NCBI RefSeq assembly: GCF_900167005.1
Contig: NZ_FUXW01000002.1
Span: 62,001 to 126,000, forward strand
Length of the DNA stretch: 64,000 nt
Source of the DNA: Butyricicoccus pullicaecorum DSM 23266
GTDB lineage: Bacteria > Bacillota > Clostridia > Oscillospirales > Butyricicoccaceae
Direction of reading: 5' to 3'
The position numbers were made by a program, and so were the translations under genes. The notes under the pieces are model-generated. The model did no database searches. It worked only from the letters and a program-made list of their open reading frames with translations, and was not told where the DNA came from. Positions 18,551 through 27,645 of the stretch are shown here, piece after piece (position 1 is the first letter of the stretch; each line of letters starts with the position of its first letter).

Positions 18551-19014
18551 TTTGTGTCGGGAAATTGGGGGAAAAGTTTTGGAAGCAGGCGTGTGACGAG
18601 TATATCAAGCGCCTGTCAGGCTATTGTAAACCCGAGGTCATCGAACTGCCCGAACAGAAACTGCCCGATACACCGAGTGCCGGGCAGATTCAGAATGCAC
18701 TGGAGAAAGAAGCCAAGCTCATCCGCGAAAAGATCCCCCAGGGTGCGGCAGTTATCGCTATGTGCGTCGAGGGAAAAACTATGTCCAGCGAGCAGCTGGC
18801 GCAGACCATCGGCAATCTGACCGTGTCGGGTACCAGCAAGCTGGCGGTGCTGATCGGTGGCTCGTGCGGTCTGGATGAGGGGCTCAAGCGTGAGGCTAAA
18901 ATTCGCCTGTCCATGTCGCCCATGACGTTCCCACATCATCTGGCACGTGTTATGGTGCTCGAGCAGATTTACCGTGCCCTGAACATTCAGGAGGGTGGAA
19001 AATACCATAAATAA
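18532..19014 (+). CDS. rlmH: 23S rRNA (pseudouridine1915-N3)-methyltransferase RlmH
   Basis: 160 residues, a small SPOUT methyltransferase. It has VLIGGSCGLDEGLKREA and SMSPMTFPHHLARVMVLEQIYRA, the knotted SAM site and the C-terminal tyrosine region. The ATG at 18532 is chosen over the GTG at 18526 because AGAGGAGG then has 7-base spacing. walJ-rlmH adjacency is common in Firmicutes. Confidence 0.95.
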   Translation: MLSVRVICVGKLGEKFWKQACDEYIKRLSGYCKPEVIELPEQKLPDTPSAGQIQNALEKEAKLIREKIPQGAAVIAMCVEGKTMSSEQLAQTIGNLTVSGTSKLAVLIGGSCGLDEGLKREAKIRLSMSPMTFPHHLARVMVLEQIYRALNIQEGGKYHK

Positions 19015-19095
19015 TCCCGATTTGAATGATTGGGACGGCAGCTGCGGATTCATTCACGTAAAGCATGAATGCGCAGAGAGATTCTGATGCAATAA

Positions 19096-19130
19096 AAAGA
19101 GGAGAAGATCGAAATGATCTTCTCCTCTTT
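19096..19130. terminator. Bidirectional terminator between rlmH and pfkB
   Basis: AAAGAGGAGAAGATC (19096-19110) pairs perfectly with GATCTTCTCCTCTTT (19116-19130) around GAAAT. It lies between two converging genes and is flanked by A and T runs on both strands, so it can stop both. Confidence 0.85.
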
Positions 19131-19181
19131 GCATATCCGTGATAATTCGAACTTTCCGACGTGTACCTTCCCCACCCAACG

Positions 19182-20123
19182 TTAGACGGTATAAACCAGC
19201 AGAGTCTCGTAAACTTCGTAAACCTTTTTGAGCGTAGCCATTTCGGTACCAGCCAAACGCGCACAAGCACGGCCGGTTGCAACCGTAAACTTTGCCATAT
19301 CTACAAAGCTGAGCTTCTTGTCGAGCGAGTTTGCAATTGCGCCGACCATCGCGTCGCCGGTACCGACAGCACCCTCATCGTAGATCTTGGGGTTACAGTT
19401 GACATACAGAACCTCAGGCTCGTTCTTGGAGGCAAACAGAGCGCCTTCTGCACCCATGGAAACACAGACAGCCTGTGCGCCCATGTCGAGCAGCTTGCGA
19501 GCGCTGTGTACCACCTGGTCGGGGTCTGCAGTGGGCTCATCACCGACCAGTTCAGCCAGCTCAAAGATATTGGGCTTGACAAAATCGGGTTCAAACTTGA
19601 GTGCTTCACGCATCAGATCACCGGCTTCGTCTACAATCAGACGGCATCCGGCTTTCTTGATGGTCTTGATCAGTTCAATAAAGTTTACAAGCGGGAATCC
19701 GGGCGGAACCGAGCCGGAGATTACAAAAATATTGTTGTTGTCCAGGTAGTGCTCAACGCGCTCGAGGAAGCGCAGGAAATCGCCATCGGAGATCTTGAAA
19801 CCAGGTTCGTTGATCTCGGTGTGATTGCCGTCGAGATCGATGATCTGTACGTTCACACGGGTATTGCCGGGAACATCGACGAAATCGTGGTGGATATCGA
19901 CCGAAGTCAGCGCGTCCTTCATGGCGCGGCCGTTGGAACCGGCGCTGAAGCCGAGGGCGACGCTTTCGCCGCCGAGTGCCTTGACAGCACGGGAGACGTT
20001 GATGCCCTTACCGCCGGGTTCGACCGAGGTGCTGGCTGCACGGTTGAGCTTATTGGGCTGCAATGGATGTTCGATGCGCAGGGTACGGTCCATTGCGGGA
20101 TTGAGCGTGATAGTAATGATCAT
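19182..20123 (-). CDS. PfkB-family kinase, 1-phosphofructokinase type
   Basis: 313 residues. It begins MIITITLNPAMDRTLRI, as in FruK/LacC. The PfkB N-terminal signature is GGKGINVSRAVKALGG; the catalytic base Asp is in GTGDAMVGA (the more usual sequence is GAGDS). Likely phosphorylates fructose-1-P or tagatose-6-P; no PTS or fru regulator is adjacent, so the substrate is open. The ATG at 20123 has AGGAGG 8 bases upstream. It has its own promoter. Confidence 0.85.
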   Translation of the reverse strand: MIITITLNPAMDRTLRIEHPLQPNKLNRAASTSVEPGGKGINVSRAVKALGGESVALGFSAGSNGRAMKDALTSVDIHHDFVDVPGNTRVNVQIIDLDGNHTEINEPGFKISDGDFLRFLERVEHYLDNNNIFVISGSVPPGFPLVNFIELIKTIKKAGCRLIVDEAGDLMREALKFEPDFVKPNIFELAELVGDEPTADPDQVVHSARKLLDMGAQAVCVSMGAEGALFASKNEPEVLYVNCNPKIYDEGAVGTGDAMVGAIANSLDKKLSFVDMAKFTVATGRACARLAGTEMATLKKVYEVYETLLVYTV

Positions 20124-20161
20124 GAGGGTTTCCTCCTGCGGACACAATCTTAGATAAGAAT

Positions 20162-20190
20162 ATTATACCGAATGCAAAAGCGAATGTAAA
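20162..20190 (-). promoter_or_regulatory. Sigma-A promoter of the PfkB kinase gene
   Basis: On the minus strand TTTACA (complement of 20185-20190), a 17-base spacer and TATAAT (complement of 20162-20167). RNA would start about 35 bases before the start codon. Confidence 0.75.
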
Positions 20191-20224
20191 CAGGATTTTG
20201 TGAGCGCGTCCGAAGGGAGGGGGA

Positions 20225-20965
20225 TTAGTCTTCCTGCTCTTCTGCCAGAATTTCGGCTAAGATTTTTTTATCCTGTTTGTCCTGCGGAGCCCACTGCGCG
20301 AAGAGATCGGGACGATCGCGGCGCGTGCGCTTGAGCGACATTTTGTGTCGCCAGCGGGCAATGTTAGCGTGATGGCCGGAGAGCAGGACGGGAGGAACCT
20401 CAAGACCGCGCCACTGGGCGGGGTGGGTGTACTGCGGATACTCCAAAAGACCGTTCCAGTGGCTCTCCTCCTGAAACGCAGTCTCATCGGGCAGGACACC
20501 GGGAACCATGCGGCAGACCGCGTCTGCGACCGCCATTGCAGGGATTTCGCCGCCGGTCAGGACAAAGTCACCGATGGAAATTTCTTCGTCTACACAGGTG
20601 TCAATGAAGCGCTGGTCAATGCCCTCGTAGTGACCGCAGACGATAATGAAGCGTTCGCGTGCGAGCAGCTCACGTGCTTTGGCCTGATTGAACGGTGCAC
20701 CCTGTGCGCTCATCATAACCGTGTGCACATGCTCACCACCGGTCAGTGCCTCGTGGCAGAGGTAAAGCGGCTCGGGCAGCATGACCATGCCGCGGCCGCC
20801 GCCATACGGTGCATCATCTGCCTTGTGGTGCTTGTCCAGCGCATAGTCGCGAATGTTGGTCGCACGAATTTCGATCAGACCCTTGGCCTGCGCACGGCCA
20901 ATGATGCTCTCCTGCATAACCCCTTCGATGAGCGAGGGAAATAAGGTCATGATGTCAATTCTCAT
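20225..20965 (-). CDS. trmD: tRNA (guanine37-N1)-methyltransferase TrmD
   Basis: 246 residues. MRIDIMTLFPSLIEG start, trefoil-knot SAM site with YGGGRGMVM, VCGHYEGIDQRFI, ISIGDFVLTGGEIPAMA. Methylates G37 of tRNAs such as tRNA-Pro, preventing frameshifting. Its start overlaps the rimM stop by 4 bases (ATGA type), so the two are translationally coupled. Confidence 0.96.
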   Translation of the reverse strand: MRIDIMTLFPSLIEGVMQESIIGRAQAKGLIEIRATNIRDYALDKHHKADDAPYGGGRGMVMLPEPLYLCHEALTGGEHVHTVMMSAQGAPFNQAKARELLARERFIIVCGHYEGIDQRFIDTCVDEEISIGDFVLTGGEIPAMAVADAVCRMVPGVLPDETAFQEESHWNGLLEYPQYTHPAQWRGLEVPPVLLSGHHANIARWRHKMSLKRTRRDRPDLFAQWAPQDKQDKKILAEILAEEQED

Positions 20966-21468
20966 TCGATCAGGCCCTCGATGGTGCGGACGGTCAGACG
21001 GCCAGCTTCCAGATCGACCGAGACCAGGAAGGGGTCGCAGGCCGGGATGAGGGCATCGGATGCACCCTCGCGGCGGATGACATACATGTCGTGCGCGGGA
21101 TTGGTGGTCAGCACTTCCTTGAGCGTACCGATCACGCTTTCGGTGCGCTCGTCGTAGACGGTCAGACCGATCATGTCCTGAATGAAGACCAGATCTTCGG
21201 GCAGATCGATGTCCTCGCGGTTGAGGTAGAGGATACGGTTTCTGAGCGCCTCAGCCGCCTCGCAGGTGTCAACACCGTCAAGGTGCATGATGACGCAGCC
21301 CTTGTGGACATAGGCTTTCTTGACCTGAACGGGCTCGGACGGGGACAGATAGAGCGTGTCAAAGTCGGTCAGTACTTCGGGGGAGTCGCACCAAGACTGT
21401 ACCTTGATGTCACCGGTCACGCCGTGGGTGTTCACGATCTTACCGGCCTCGAGAAATTGTTTCTGCAT
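20962..21468 (-). CDS. rimM: 16S rRNA processing protein RimM
   Basis: 168 residues. N-terminal RimM barrel (KIVNTHGVTGDIKVQSWCDSPE) and C-terminal PRC-barrel (DMIGLTVYDE, ALIPACDPFLVSVDLEAGRLTV). Assists maturation of the 30S head with S19. Part of rpsP-khpA-rimM-trmD. Confidence 0.95.
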   Translation of the reverse strand: MQKQFLEAGKIVNTHGVTGDIKVQSWCDSPEVLTDFDTLYLSPSEPVQVKKAYVHKGCVIMHLDGVDTCEAAEALRNRILYLNREDIDLPEDLVFIQDMIGLTVYDERTESVIGTLKEVLTTNPAHDMYVIRREGASDALIPACDPFLVSVDLEAGRLTVRTIEGLIE

Positions 21469-21476
21469 ACAAAAAA

Positions 21477-21540
21477 CCTCCGGGGATACAAAAGACCTGT
21501 CAAAAAGACAGGTCTGATTTGCCGGAGAGAATTCCCCGGC
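21477..21540 (-). promoter_or_regulatory. Nested hairpin between khpA and rimM
   Basis: AGACCTGTC/GACAGGTCT (21493-21515) is a perfect 9-bp stem with a 5-base loop. It is enclosed by outer complementary stretches rich in CCGG (around 21477-21485 and 21531-21540). On the transcribed strand TTTTGTATC follows the inner stem. It may be an attenuator or partial terminator lowering rimM-trmD relative to rpsP-khpA. Confidence 0.5.
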
Positions 21541-21548
21541 GATGGTTC

Positions 21549-21779
21549 TCAGTCACAGATATCGACCGTGACCTTTTTGTTCTCGCGATTACCAGCCGCT
21601 TTCATGAGCGTGCGGATTTCCTTGGCGATTCGGCCATGACGGCCGATGACGCGACCCATATCTTCCGGCGCAACGCGCAGGGAGTAGGTGACCTCATCGC
21701 CCTGGACAGACTCCTCGATGGAGATTGCTTCGGGGTCAGATACCAGATTCGCCACGATGTAGGTTAAAAGTTCTTTCAT
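21549..21779 (-). CDS. khpA: KH-domain RNA-binding protein KhpA
   Basis: 76 residues, a single KH domain with the GxxG loop in VIGRHGRIAKEIR. KhpA pairs with KhpB/EloR and affects cell elongation and RNA metabolism in Gram-positives. The start is taken at 21779 (MKELLTYIVANLV), the usual opening. An ATG at 21800 is also in frame, but its only purine-rich stretch directly abuts the codon. Confidence 0.9.
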   Translation of the reverse strand: MKELLTYIVANLVSDPEAISIEESVQGDEVTYSLRVAPEDMGRVIGRHGRIAKEIRTLMKAAGNRENKKVTVDICD

Positions 21780-21802
21780 ATCTATGATAACCTCACTCAT
21801 CC

Positions 21803-22042
21803 TTAGAGCACGCCTGCCTTCTTCAGAAGACCGCGGACGGTATCGGTCGGCTGAGCACCGTTCTTGATCCAAGCCTGTGCACGCTCAGCATCGATCTTGA
21901 CAGCGTCCTCAGAGGTCATCGGATTGTAGGTACCGAGCTCCTCGATGAAGCGGCCATCACGCGGGTAGCGGGAATCAGCGACAACGACACGGTAGAACGG
22001 GTTCTTCTTAGCGCCCATTCTGCGAAGTCTAATCTTTACCAT
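21803..22042 (-). CDS. rpsP: 30S ribosomal protein S16
   Basis: 79 residues, [20 protein letters not shown] opening, full length. AAGGAGGTGA lies 7 bases before the ATG. Sits between ffh and khpA in the classic order. Confidence 0.97.
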   Translation of the reverse strand: MVKIRLRRMGAKKNPFYRVVVADSRYPRDGRFIEELGTYNPMTSEDAVKIDAERAQAWIKNGAQPTDTVRGLLKKAGVL

Positions 22043-22106
22043 GGATTTTCACCTCCTTGAAATAGTTCGGTTCTATTTGTAAAGTTCATTTACAACAAAG
22101 GGGAAT

Positions 22107-23465
22107 TTAGAAGGGGAACTTGAAACCGCCGAAACCGGGGAAGCCGCCCTTTCTCTTTTTTGCACGCTTCTGCATGCTTGCGAGCTGCTTGGTCATCTTC
22201 TGCATGGCATCGAACTGCTTGAGCAGCTTGTTGACCTCCTCAATCTTGAGGCCGCAGCCGTTTGCGATACGCTTTTTACGGCTGTAGTTGATGATCGAGG
22301 GATTTTCGCGCTCCTTGGGGGTCATGGACAGGATGATGGCTTCGGTGTGACCCATTGCCTTGTTATCAACCTGTGCACCGGCGAGTGCCTTGGCGTCGAC
22401 ACCGGGAATCATGCCCAACATGTCTTCCAGCGGACCCATGTTCTTGATCTGCTGAAGCTGATCGTAGAAATCGGTCAGCGTGAATTTGCCGGCGGACATT
22501 TTCTTTGCGGTCTGAATGGCCTGCTTCTCGTCGAAGTTCTGCTGTGCTTTCTCAATGAGAGTCAGCACATCACCCATACCCAGGATACGGGAAGCCATAC
22601 GGTCGGGGTGGAAGGGCTCGATGTTGTCGAGCTTCTCACCGGTACCGATGTACATGATCGGCTTGCCGGTAACGGCCTTAACCGACAGGGCAGCACCGCC
22701 GCGGGCGTCGCCGTCCATCTTACTCATCAGCACACCGCTGATGTCCAGTGCTTCATCGAATACCTTTGCGACATTGACCGCATCCTGACCGGTCATCGCG
22801 TCGACAACCAGAAGGATTTCGTGCGGCTTGACTTCGGCCTTGATGTTCTTGAGTTCGTCCATCAGGGCTTCGTCGATATGCAGTCGGCCCGCGGTGTCTA
22901 GAAACACCATGTCGTAGCCGTTCTTGCGTGCGTGAGCAATACCCTGCTTTGCAATCTCAACCGGATCGCCCTGACCCATCTCAAAGACCGGGATGTCGAG
23001 CTGACGGCCGACGACCTTGAGCTGATCGATTGCCGCCGGACGGTAAACGTCGCAGGCAACGAGCAGGGGACGGCGCTGCTGCTGCTTTTTGAACAGACCA
23101 GCGAGCTTTGCCGCGTTGGTGGTCTTACCGGAACCCTGAAGACCGGCCATCATAACGATCGTCGGGGGATTGGGCGCGATGGTAATGCGGGCACCCTTGC
23201 CGCCGAGCAGCTTGATGAGCTCATCGTTTACGATCTTGATGACCTGCTGTGCAGGGGACAGGCTTTCCAGAATCTCAGCATCGGTTGCCTGTTCGGTAAC
23301 CGCCTTGATGAAATCCTTGGTGACCTTGAAGTTTACGTCGGCTTCCAGAAGAGCCAGACGAATTTCGCGCATTGCGTCCTTGACATCGGCCTCGGTCAGA
23401 CGGGTCTGTCCACGCAGCTTTTTAAAGGCAGATGAAATTTTTTCAGTTAAGCCCTCAAAGGCCAT
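22107..23465 (-). CDS. ffh: Signal recognition particle protein Ffh
   Basis: 452 residues. N domain; GTPase G domain with GLQGSGKTTNAAKLA, DTAGRLHIDEALM and SKMDGDARGGAALS; C-terminal M domain rich in Met and basic residues (MQKMTKQLASMQKRAKKRK). Delivers nascent membrane proteins to FtsY. Downstream of ylxM, 24 bases apart. Confidence 0.97.
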   Translation of the reverse strand: MAFEGLTEKISSAFKKLRGQTRLTEADVKDAMREIRLALLEADVNFKVTKDFIKAVTEQATDAEILESLSPAQQVIKIVNDELIKLLGGKGARITIAPNPPTIVMMAGLQGSGKTTNAAKLAGLFKKQQQRRPLLVACDVYRPAAIDQLKVVGRQLDIPVFEMGQGDPVEIAKQGIAHARKNGYDMVFLDTAGRLHIDEALMDELKNIKAEVKPHEILLVVDAMTGQDAVNVAKVFDEALDISGVLMSKMDGDARGGAALSVKAVTGKPIMYIGTGEKLDNIEPFHPDRMASRILGMGDVLTLIEKAQQNFDEKQAIQTAKKMSAGKFTLTDFYDQLQQIKNMGPLEDMLGMIPGVDAKALAGAQVDNKAMGHTEAIILSMTPKERENPSIINYSRKKRIANGCGLKIEEVNKLLKQFDAMQKMTKQLASMQKRAKKRKGGFPGFGGFKFPF

Positions 23466-23489
23466 GGGAAAACCCTCCTTCCGTCAGCG

Positions 23490-23855
23490 TCAGCCGGTAA
23501 TGGCGCGGATATGTTCCTGCATGTGCGTTAAGATCTTACCGATCTCCGCATTTTGCATATAGTTGGCATTGATGTGCGAGAGCATCTTGATTTCCTGACC
23601 GAGCGCCTCGACGTGCTGATCGATCTTGCCATAGCGGGAAACCAGATGCAGTTTGTCTTCGAGCGCGGTGAGCGTGTGCTCGGCGCGGACGACAGCATCG
23701 CGAACGCCCTGCCGGGTGATACCGGCGTGCTCGGCGATCTCAGAGAGCGACAGATCCTCATTGTAGTAGAGGTCGAACAGCTCGCGCTGTTTGTCGGTCA
23801 GCATCTCGCCGTAGAAGTCGAACAGGAGGCAAAGTTCCAGGTGATCGTGTTTCAT
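23490..23855 (-). CDS. ylxM: YlxM/p13-like helix-turn-helix protein
   Basis: 121 residues. Sigma-70 region-4-like HTH (LTDKQRELFDLYYNEDLSLSEIAEHAGITRQGVRDA) followed by a helical tail. YlxM proteins precede ffh and in streptococci act on the SRP. The ATG at 23855 is chosen over the longer frame to 24083 because AAGGAGG lies 5 bases upstream and the extension crosses the promoter. Confidence 0.9.
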   Translation of the reverse strand: MKHDHLELCLLFDFYGEMLTDKQRELFDLYYNEDLSLSEIAEHAGITRQGVRDAVVRAEHTLTALEDKLHLVSRYGKIDQHVEALGQEIKMLSHINANYMQNAEIGKILTHMQEHIRAITG

Positions 23856-24205
23856 GGGAACCTCCTTTTCTGTAAAGGATAAGTGCTTTACAACTGCGAC
23901 GATAAATATATTACACGACGGGCTGGAATCTGTCAAGAGGGCGGGAGAAAGTTTTTTGAATTTTTTGTGAAAATCGCGAGGCTTCTGGACTTTGGGGGCG
24001 GCAGGCGATATACTGAAATGGTAGGGGAAGCGCAGCGCGCCAACAAGGATGCGCAGCGTTCGACCCGCATTGTGATCATACATCCCATTTTCCGCGCTTT
24101 TCCGCCGGCAAATTTTGCTATTTTATAATAAGGTAAGAAGTACAGAAAACGGTATCAAATCCTGTCGCCTGTCGGGCGGCACGAGATCGAAAGAAAGGAT
24201 GTTAT
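23856..24205. other. Divergent intergenic region ylxM / yfmF
   Basis: It holds the ylxM promoter on the minus strand (23908-23936). On the plus strand it has a TATAAT box at 24124-24129 about 80 bases before yfmF, with no clear -35. An 81-codon open frame here (23883-24128) has no ribosome-binding site and crosses the promoter, so it was not called. Confidence 0.6.
23908..23936 (-). promoter_or_regulatory. Sigma-A promoter of the ylxM-ffh operon
   Basis: Minus strand TTGACA (complement of 23931-23936), 17-base spacer, TAATAT (complement of 23908-23913). Consensus -35 and near-consensus -10. Confidence 0.85.
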
Positions 24206-25495
24206 ATGGATAAAAAACACGAGAACCAGAGACTCAGCCGACATGAACTGGCGGAAGGGGTCAGACTGACCTGTGTGAGCACCGATGCGTTCAAGACTGC
24301 AGCGTTTTCGGCAGCGTTTGTCCTGCCGCTGGGTGCGGAGAATGCACCGTTCGCACTGCTTCCGTATCTGCTGTACCGCGGCACCGAGTATTGTCCCAAT
24401 CTGACCGTGCTGGGTGAAACGCTGGACGGCCTGTACGGCGCACGGGTGGAACCGTTCGTGCGCAAGGTAGGCGAGAGCCTGTCCATCGGTTTTGTCGCAG
24501 CTGGTGTGGACGCAGGCTCGGTTCCTGCGGAGGAAGACCCGACTGGACAGATCGCGCACCTGCTGTGCGACCTCATGTGCAGACCGTGTCTGGAAAATGG
24601 ACGCTTCCGCGCAGCCGAGACCGAGAGCGAGCGTCAGAACCTGATCGATCGCATCCGAGCGCTGAAAAACAACCCGCGCACCTACGCTGTGCGCCGTACA
24701 CAGGAGATTATGTGCAAGGACGAACCTTTTGGCGCATGCGAGTACGGTTCGGTCGAAGGTGTACAGGCACTCACGCCCGACCTCATCTGGGCAGCCTATC
24801 AGGAAGTCTTGCAGCATGCACGCGTTGAGTTGTTTTACTGCGGATCGGCTGACCCGGCAGCAGTCGCAGCTGCATTTGCTGACGGTTTGACCCTCCCGGC
24901 ATCGTCCGGCCGTTACCAGACCGAAGTAGACGTGTGCCGCATCAACTGCAAGCCGCGCACGATCGTAGAGGATTACCCGGCAAACCAGGGCAAGCTGACA
25001 CTGGGACTGCGCACCGGTCTGACCGGCATGGACGAGGCCTATCCGGCACTGATGCTGTACGCGGCTGTGCTGGGCGGCTATACCGGCTCACGCTTGTTTG
25101 TCAACGTCCGCGAAAAGCTGTCTCTGTGCTATTACGCGAGCGCAACACTGGATAAGGTCAAGGGTCTGATGATGATTGCATCGGGCATCGAGAACGATAA
25201 ATACGATCAGGCACTGGGCGAAATTCTGCGCCAGATGGAAGACCTGCACGCAGGCGGTCTGACCCGGGATGAACTCGAGCAGGCACGCCGCACCCTGATT
25301 AGCCAGATTCGCTCGCTGGGCGACAGTCCGCTTTCGCTGGAAAATTACTGGCACCGTCAGGCTGTGGCAGGCTTTATCATGACACCCGAGGAATTGATCG
25401 AGCGGCTGGAGCGCGTTGAGCGCGGACAGGTCATGGCGGTCGGCCGTCAGGTCGCACTTGATCTTATCTGCTTTATGAAAGGGGTGGGCGTATAA
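24206..25495 (+). CDS. yfmF: M16-family peptidase-like protein YfmF (no HxxEH)
   Basis: 429 residues, M16 fold, but the zinc motif HxxEH is missing: the corresponding stretch reads FALLPYLLYRGTE. The glycine/Arg-Tyr region GYTGSRLFVNVREKLSLCYYA is kept. This is the usual inactive partner of YfmH; the pair has been linked to EF-P 5-aminopentanol modification in Bacillus. AAAGGAT precedes the ATG. The stop overlaps the yfmH start (TAATG). Confidence 0.88.
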   Translation: MDKKHENQRLSRHELAEGVRLTCVSTDAFKTAAFSAAFVLPLGAENAPFALLPYLLYRGTEYCPNLTVLGETLDGLYGARVEPFVRKVGESLSIGFVAAGVDAGSVPAEEDPTGQIAHLLCDLMCRPCLENGRFRAAETESERQNLIDRIRALKNNPRTYAVRRTQEIMCKDEPFGACEYGSVEGVQALTPDLIWAAYQEVLQHARVELFYCGSADPAAVAAAFADGLTLPASSGRYQTEVDVCRINCKPRTIVEDYPANQGKLTLGLRTGLTGMDEAYPALMLYAAVLGGYTGSRLFVNVREKLSLCYYASATLDKVKGLMMIASGIENDKYDQALGEILRQMEDLHAGGLTRDELEQARRTLISQIRSLGDSPLSLENYWHRQAVAGFIMTPEELIERLERVERGQVMAVGRQVALDLICFMKGVGV

Positions 25496-26778
25496 TGCAG
25501 CAGTATCATAAGGAGCGCCTGCACATGGACATGCAGCAGACTGTGCTTGACAACGGCCTGAAGATTTATTACATTCCCAAGCCGGGATTTTCCAAGACCT
25601 TCGCCATGTTGGCAACCAATTTTGGCTCGGTGGACGCATCGTTTACACTGGACGGTGTGCGCTATGACACCCCGGCAGGCGTGGCACATTTTTTGGAACA
25701 TAAGATGTTTGAGGACGAGGACGGCAACGCCCTGCAAAAGTTCGGCAAGACCGGCGCGTCTCCCAATGCATTCACCAGCCATAGCATGACGGCCTATCAT
25801 TTTTCGTGCACCGATGGATTTGCGGAAAATCTGGAAATCCTGCTCAAGTTTGTGTTCACACCGTACTTCACCGAACAGAACGTGGAGAAGGAGAAGGGAA
25901 TCATCGGTCAGGAAATCGGTATGATCGAGGATACCCCGGACTGGGCAGCTTTTGTCGGCATGTACGCCGGGCTGTACCACGAGCACCCGGTGCGCGTGTC
26001 CATCGCGGGCAGCGTGGACAGCATCGCAGGCATCACACCCGATGTACTGTTTACCTGTCACCGTGCGTTTTACAGCCCCGCCAATATGAGCCTGACCGTG
26101 TGCGGCACGGCAGACTTTGACGAGATTGTGCGTATGGCCGAGCAGCTGAGCCCGCGCGAGGCCGCACGCGTCGCGGCACGCCATTACGGCACCCGTCAGG
26201 AGACCGTCGCGTCGCCCGTGGTAGAGCGCCGTATGGCAGTCTCACAGCCGACCTTCCTGCTCGGCTTCAAGGACGCGCCGCTTGCAGCGGGCGAGAGCCG
26301 CCAGCGCCGTCAGCTGATTGGCGACCTGGCCGCCCGTATTCTGTGCGGTACGACCTCGCCGCTGTTCGGTGAGCTGTATGAGGAACGTCTGGTCAATCGC
26401 CGCTTTGAAAACAGCTATACCATCCTGCCCGAGGCAGCTGCGGCAGCCTTTGGTGGTGAGAGCCGCGACCCGGAGGCTGTGCGCGATCGCCTGATCGCCG
26501 CTGTCCGCGCGTATGCCGCATCGGGCGTGCCCGAGGAACTGTTCTCTCGCATGAAGAAGGCATGCTATGGTCTGAACGTGCGTGCCCTCGACCAGCTCGA
26601 CGAGCTGTGCCGCATGCAGGCCGAACTCGGCTTTGCAGACGAGTGCTGTCTGGACTTTGCCGACGTGTACGATACCATCACAGCGGAAGACGTGCGCGAG
26701 ATGTTTGCACGCTGGGCACAGCCCGACCGCACCAGCCTGTCGGTCATTCGGCCGATTCAGACCGAGGAGACTGTGTAA
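25495..26778 (+). CDS. yfmH: M16-family zinc peptidase YfmH (active partner)
   Basis: 427 residues. Inverted zinc motif HFLEHKMFE near residue 64, with the third ligand Glu downstream (EKEKGIIGQEIGM). Pairs with the motif-less YfmF encoded just before it, as in mitochondrial MPP-like heterodimers. The ATG overlaps the yfmF stop by one base; an alternative in-frame ATG at 25525 (MDMQQTVLDNG) is closer to the family start. Confidence 0.9.
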   Translation: MQQYHKERLHMDMQQTVLDNGLKIYYIPKPGFSKTFAMLATNFGSVDASFTLDGVRYDTPAGVAHFLEHKMFEDEDGNALQKFGKTGASPNAFTSHSMTAYHFSCTDGFAENLEILLKFVFTPYFTEQNVEKEKGIIGQEIGMIEDTPDWAAFVGMYAGLYHEHPVRVSIAGSVDSIAGITPDVLFTCHRAFYSPANMSLTVCGTADFDEIVRMAEQLSPREAARVAARHYGTRQETVASPVVERRMAVSQPTFLLGFKDAPLAAGESRQRRQLIGDLAARILCGTTSPLFGELYEERLVNRRFENSYTILPEAAAAAFGGESRDPEAVRDRLIAAVRAYAASGVPEELFSRMKKACYGLNVRALDQLDELCRMQAELGFADECCLDFADVYDTITAEDVREMFARWAQPDRTSLSVIRPIQTEETV

Positions 26779-27645
26779 ATGGAAAACGTGATTGCATTTC
26801 CAAACCTGGGATTGGAGGTCACGGTCAACCGCGTGGCGTTCAACATTCTGGGCAAGGATATTTATTGGTACGGTATCATTATTGCCATTGGCTTTGTGCT
26901 GGCGATTGCCTATTGCAGCCGCCGCATCGATCAGTTTGGCTTTAATAATGATATGCTGTTTGACGCACTGATCGTCGCACTTCCGTCGGCGATCGTGTGC
27001 GCAAGACTTTATTATGTGATCTGGGAATGGAGTTATTATAGTAAGCACCCGAGCGAGATCATCGCGGTATGGGAGGGCGGACTGGCCATTTACGGCGGCG
27101 TGATCGGCGCATTGCTGGCGGTTGCCGCTTATGGACGCATCAAGCGTCTGAGCATTCCGGGCATGTTCGACGTCGCCGCATTGGGGCTGCTCATCGGTCA
27201 GTGTATTGGCCGATGGGGCAATTTCATCAACGGCGAAGCGCATGGTACCGAGACGGCGAGCCTGTTTGGCATGACGGTCAACGGGGAAGGGCCGTTCCAT
27301 CCGACTTTTCTCTATGAGTCGGTGTGGAACCTGATCGGCTTTTTCATCCTGCACCTGATTTCCAAGAAGTGCTATCGCTTCCGCGGACAGATTTTCCTGT
27401 GCTATCTCATCTGGTACGGCGCAGGCCGTGCTGTGATCGAGGGCATGCGCACCGACAGCCTGTATGTAGGTCAGACCGATATCCGCATCTCGCAGGTGGT
27501 TGCAATTGTTTCGTGCATCGTGGGCATCGTCCTTCTGGTGATGTGCCTGCGGCAGAACGTGAAGACCCTGACCCAGTTAGCAAAACCGCATGCGGACACG
27601 CGTGCGGTGAGAACCCAAGAGCAAAAGGAGACACAGAACACATGA
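26779..27645 (+). CDS. lgt: Prolipoprotein diacylglyceryl transferase Lgt
   Basis: 288 residues, seven membrane helices, family signature [13 protein letters not shown] and HPTFLYES. Transfers diacylglycerol from phosphatidylglycerol to the lipobox cysteine. Its ATG comes directly after the yfmH stop and its TGA overlaps the folD ATG (ATGA). Confidence 0.96.
   Translation: MENVIAFPNLGLEVTVNRVAFNILGKDIYWYGIIIAIGFVLAIAYCSRRIDQFGFNNDMLFDALIVALPSAIVCARLYYVIWEWSYYSKHPSEIIAVWEGGLAIYGGVIGALLAVAAYGRIKRLSIPGMFDVAALGLLIGQCIGRWGNFINGEAHGTETASLFGMTVNGEGPFHPTFLYESVWNLIGFFILHLISKKCYRFRGQIFLCYLIWYGAGRAVIEGMRTDSLYVGQTDIRISQVVAIVSCIVGIVLLVMCLRQNVKTLTQLAKPHADTRAVRTQEQKETQNT

Noticed and set aside
23883-24128. 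81-codon plus-strand frame between ylxM and yfmF
   Set aside because: No ribosome-binding site, overlaps the ylxM promoter, no recognisable domain.
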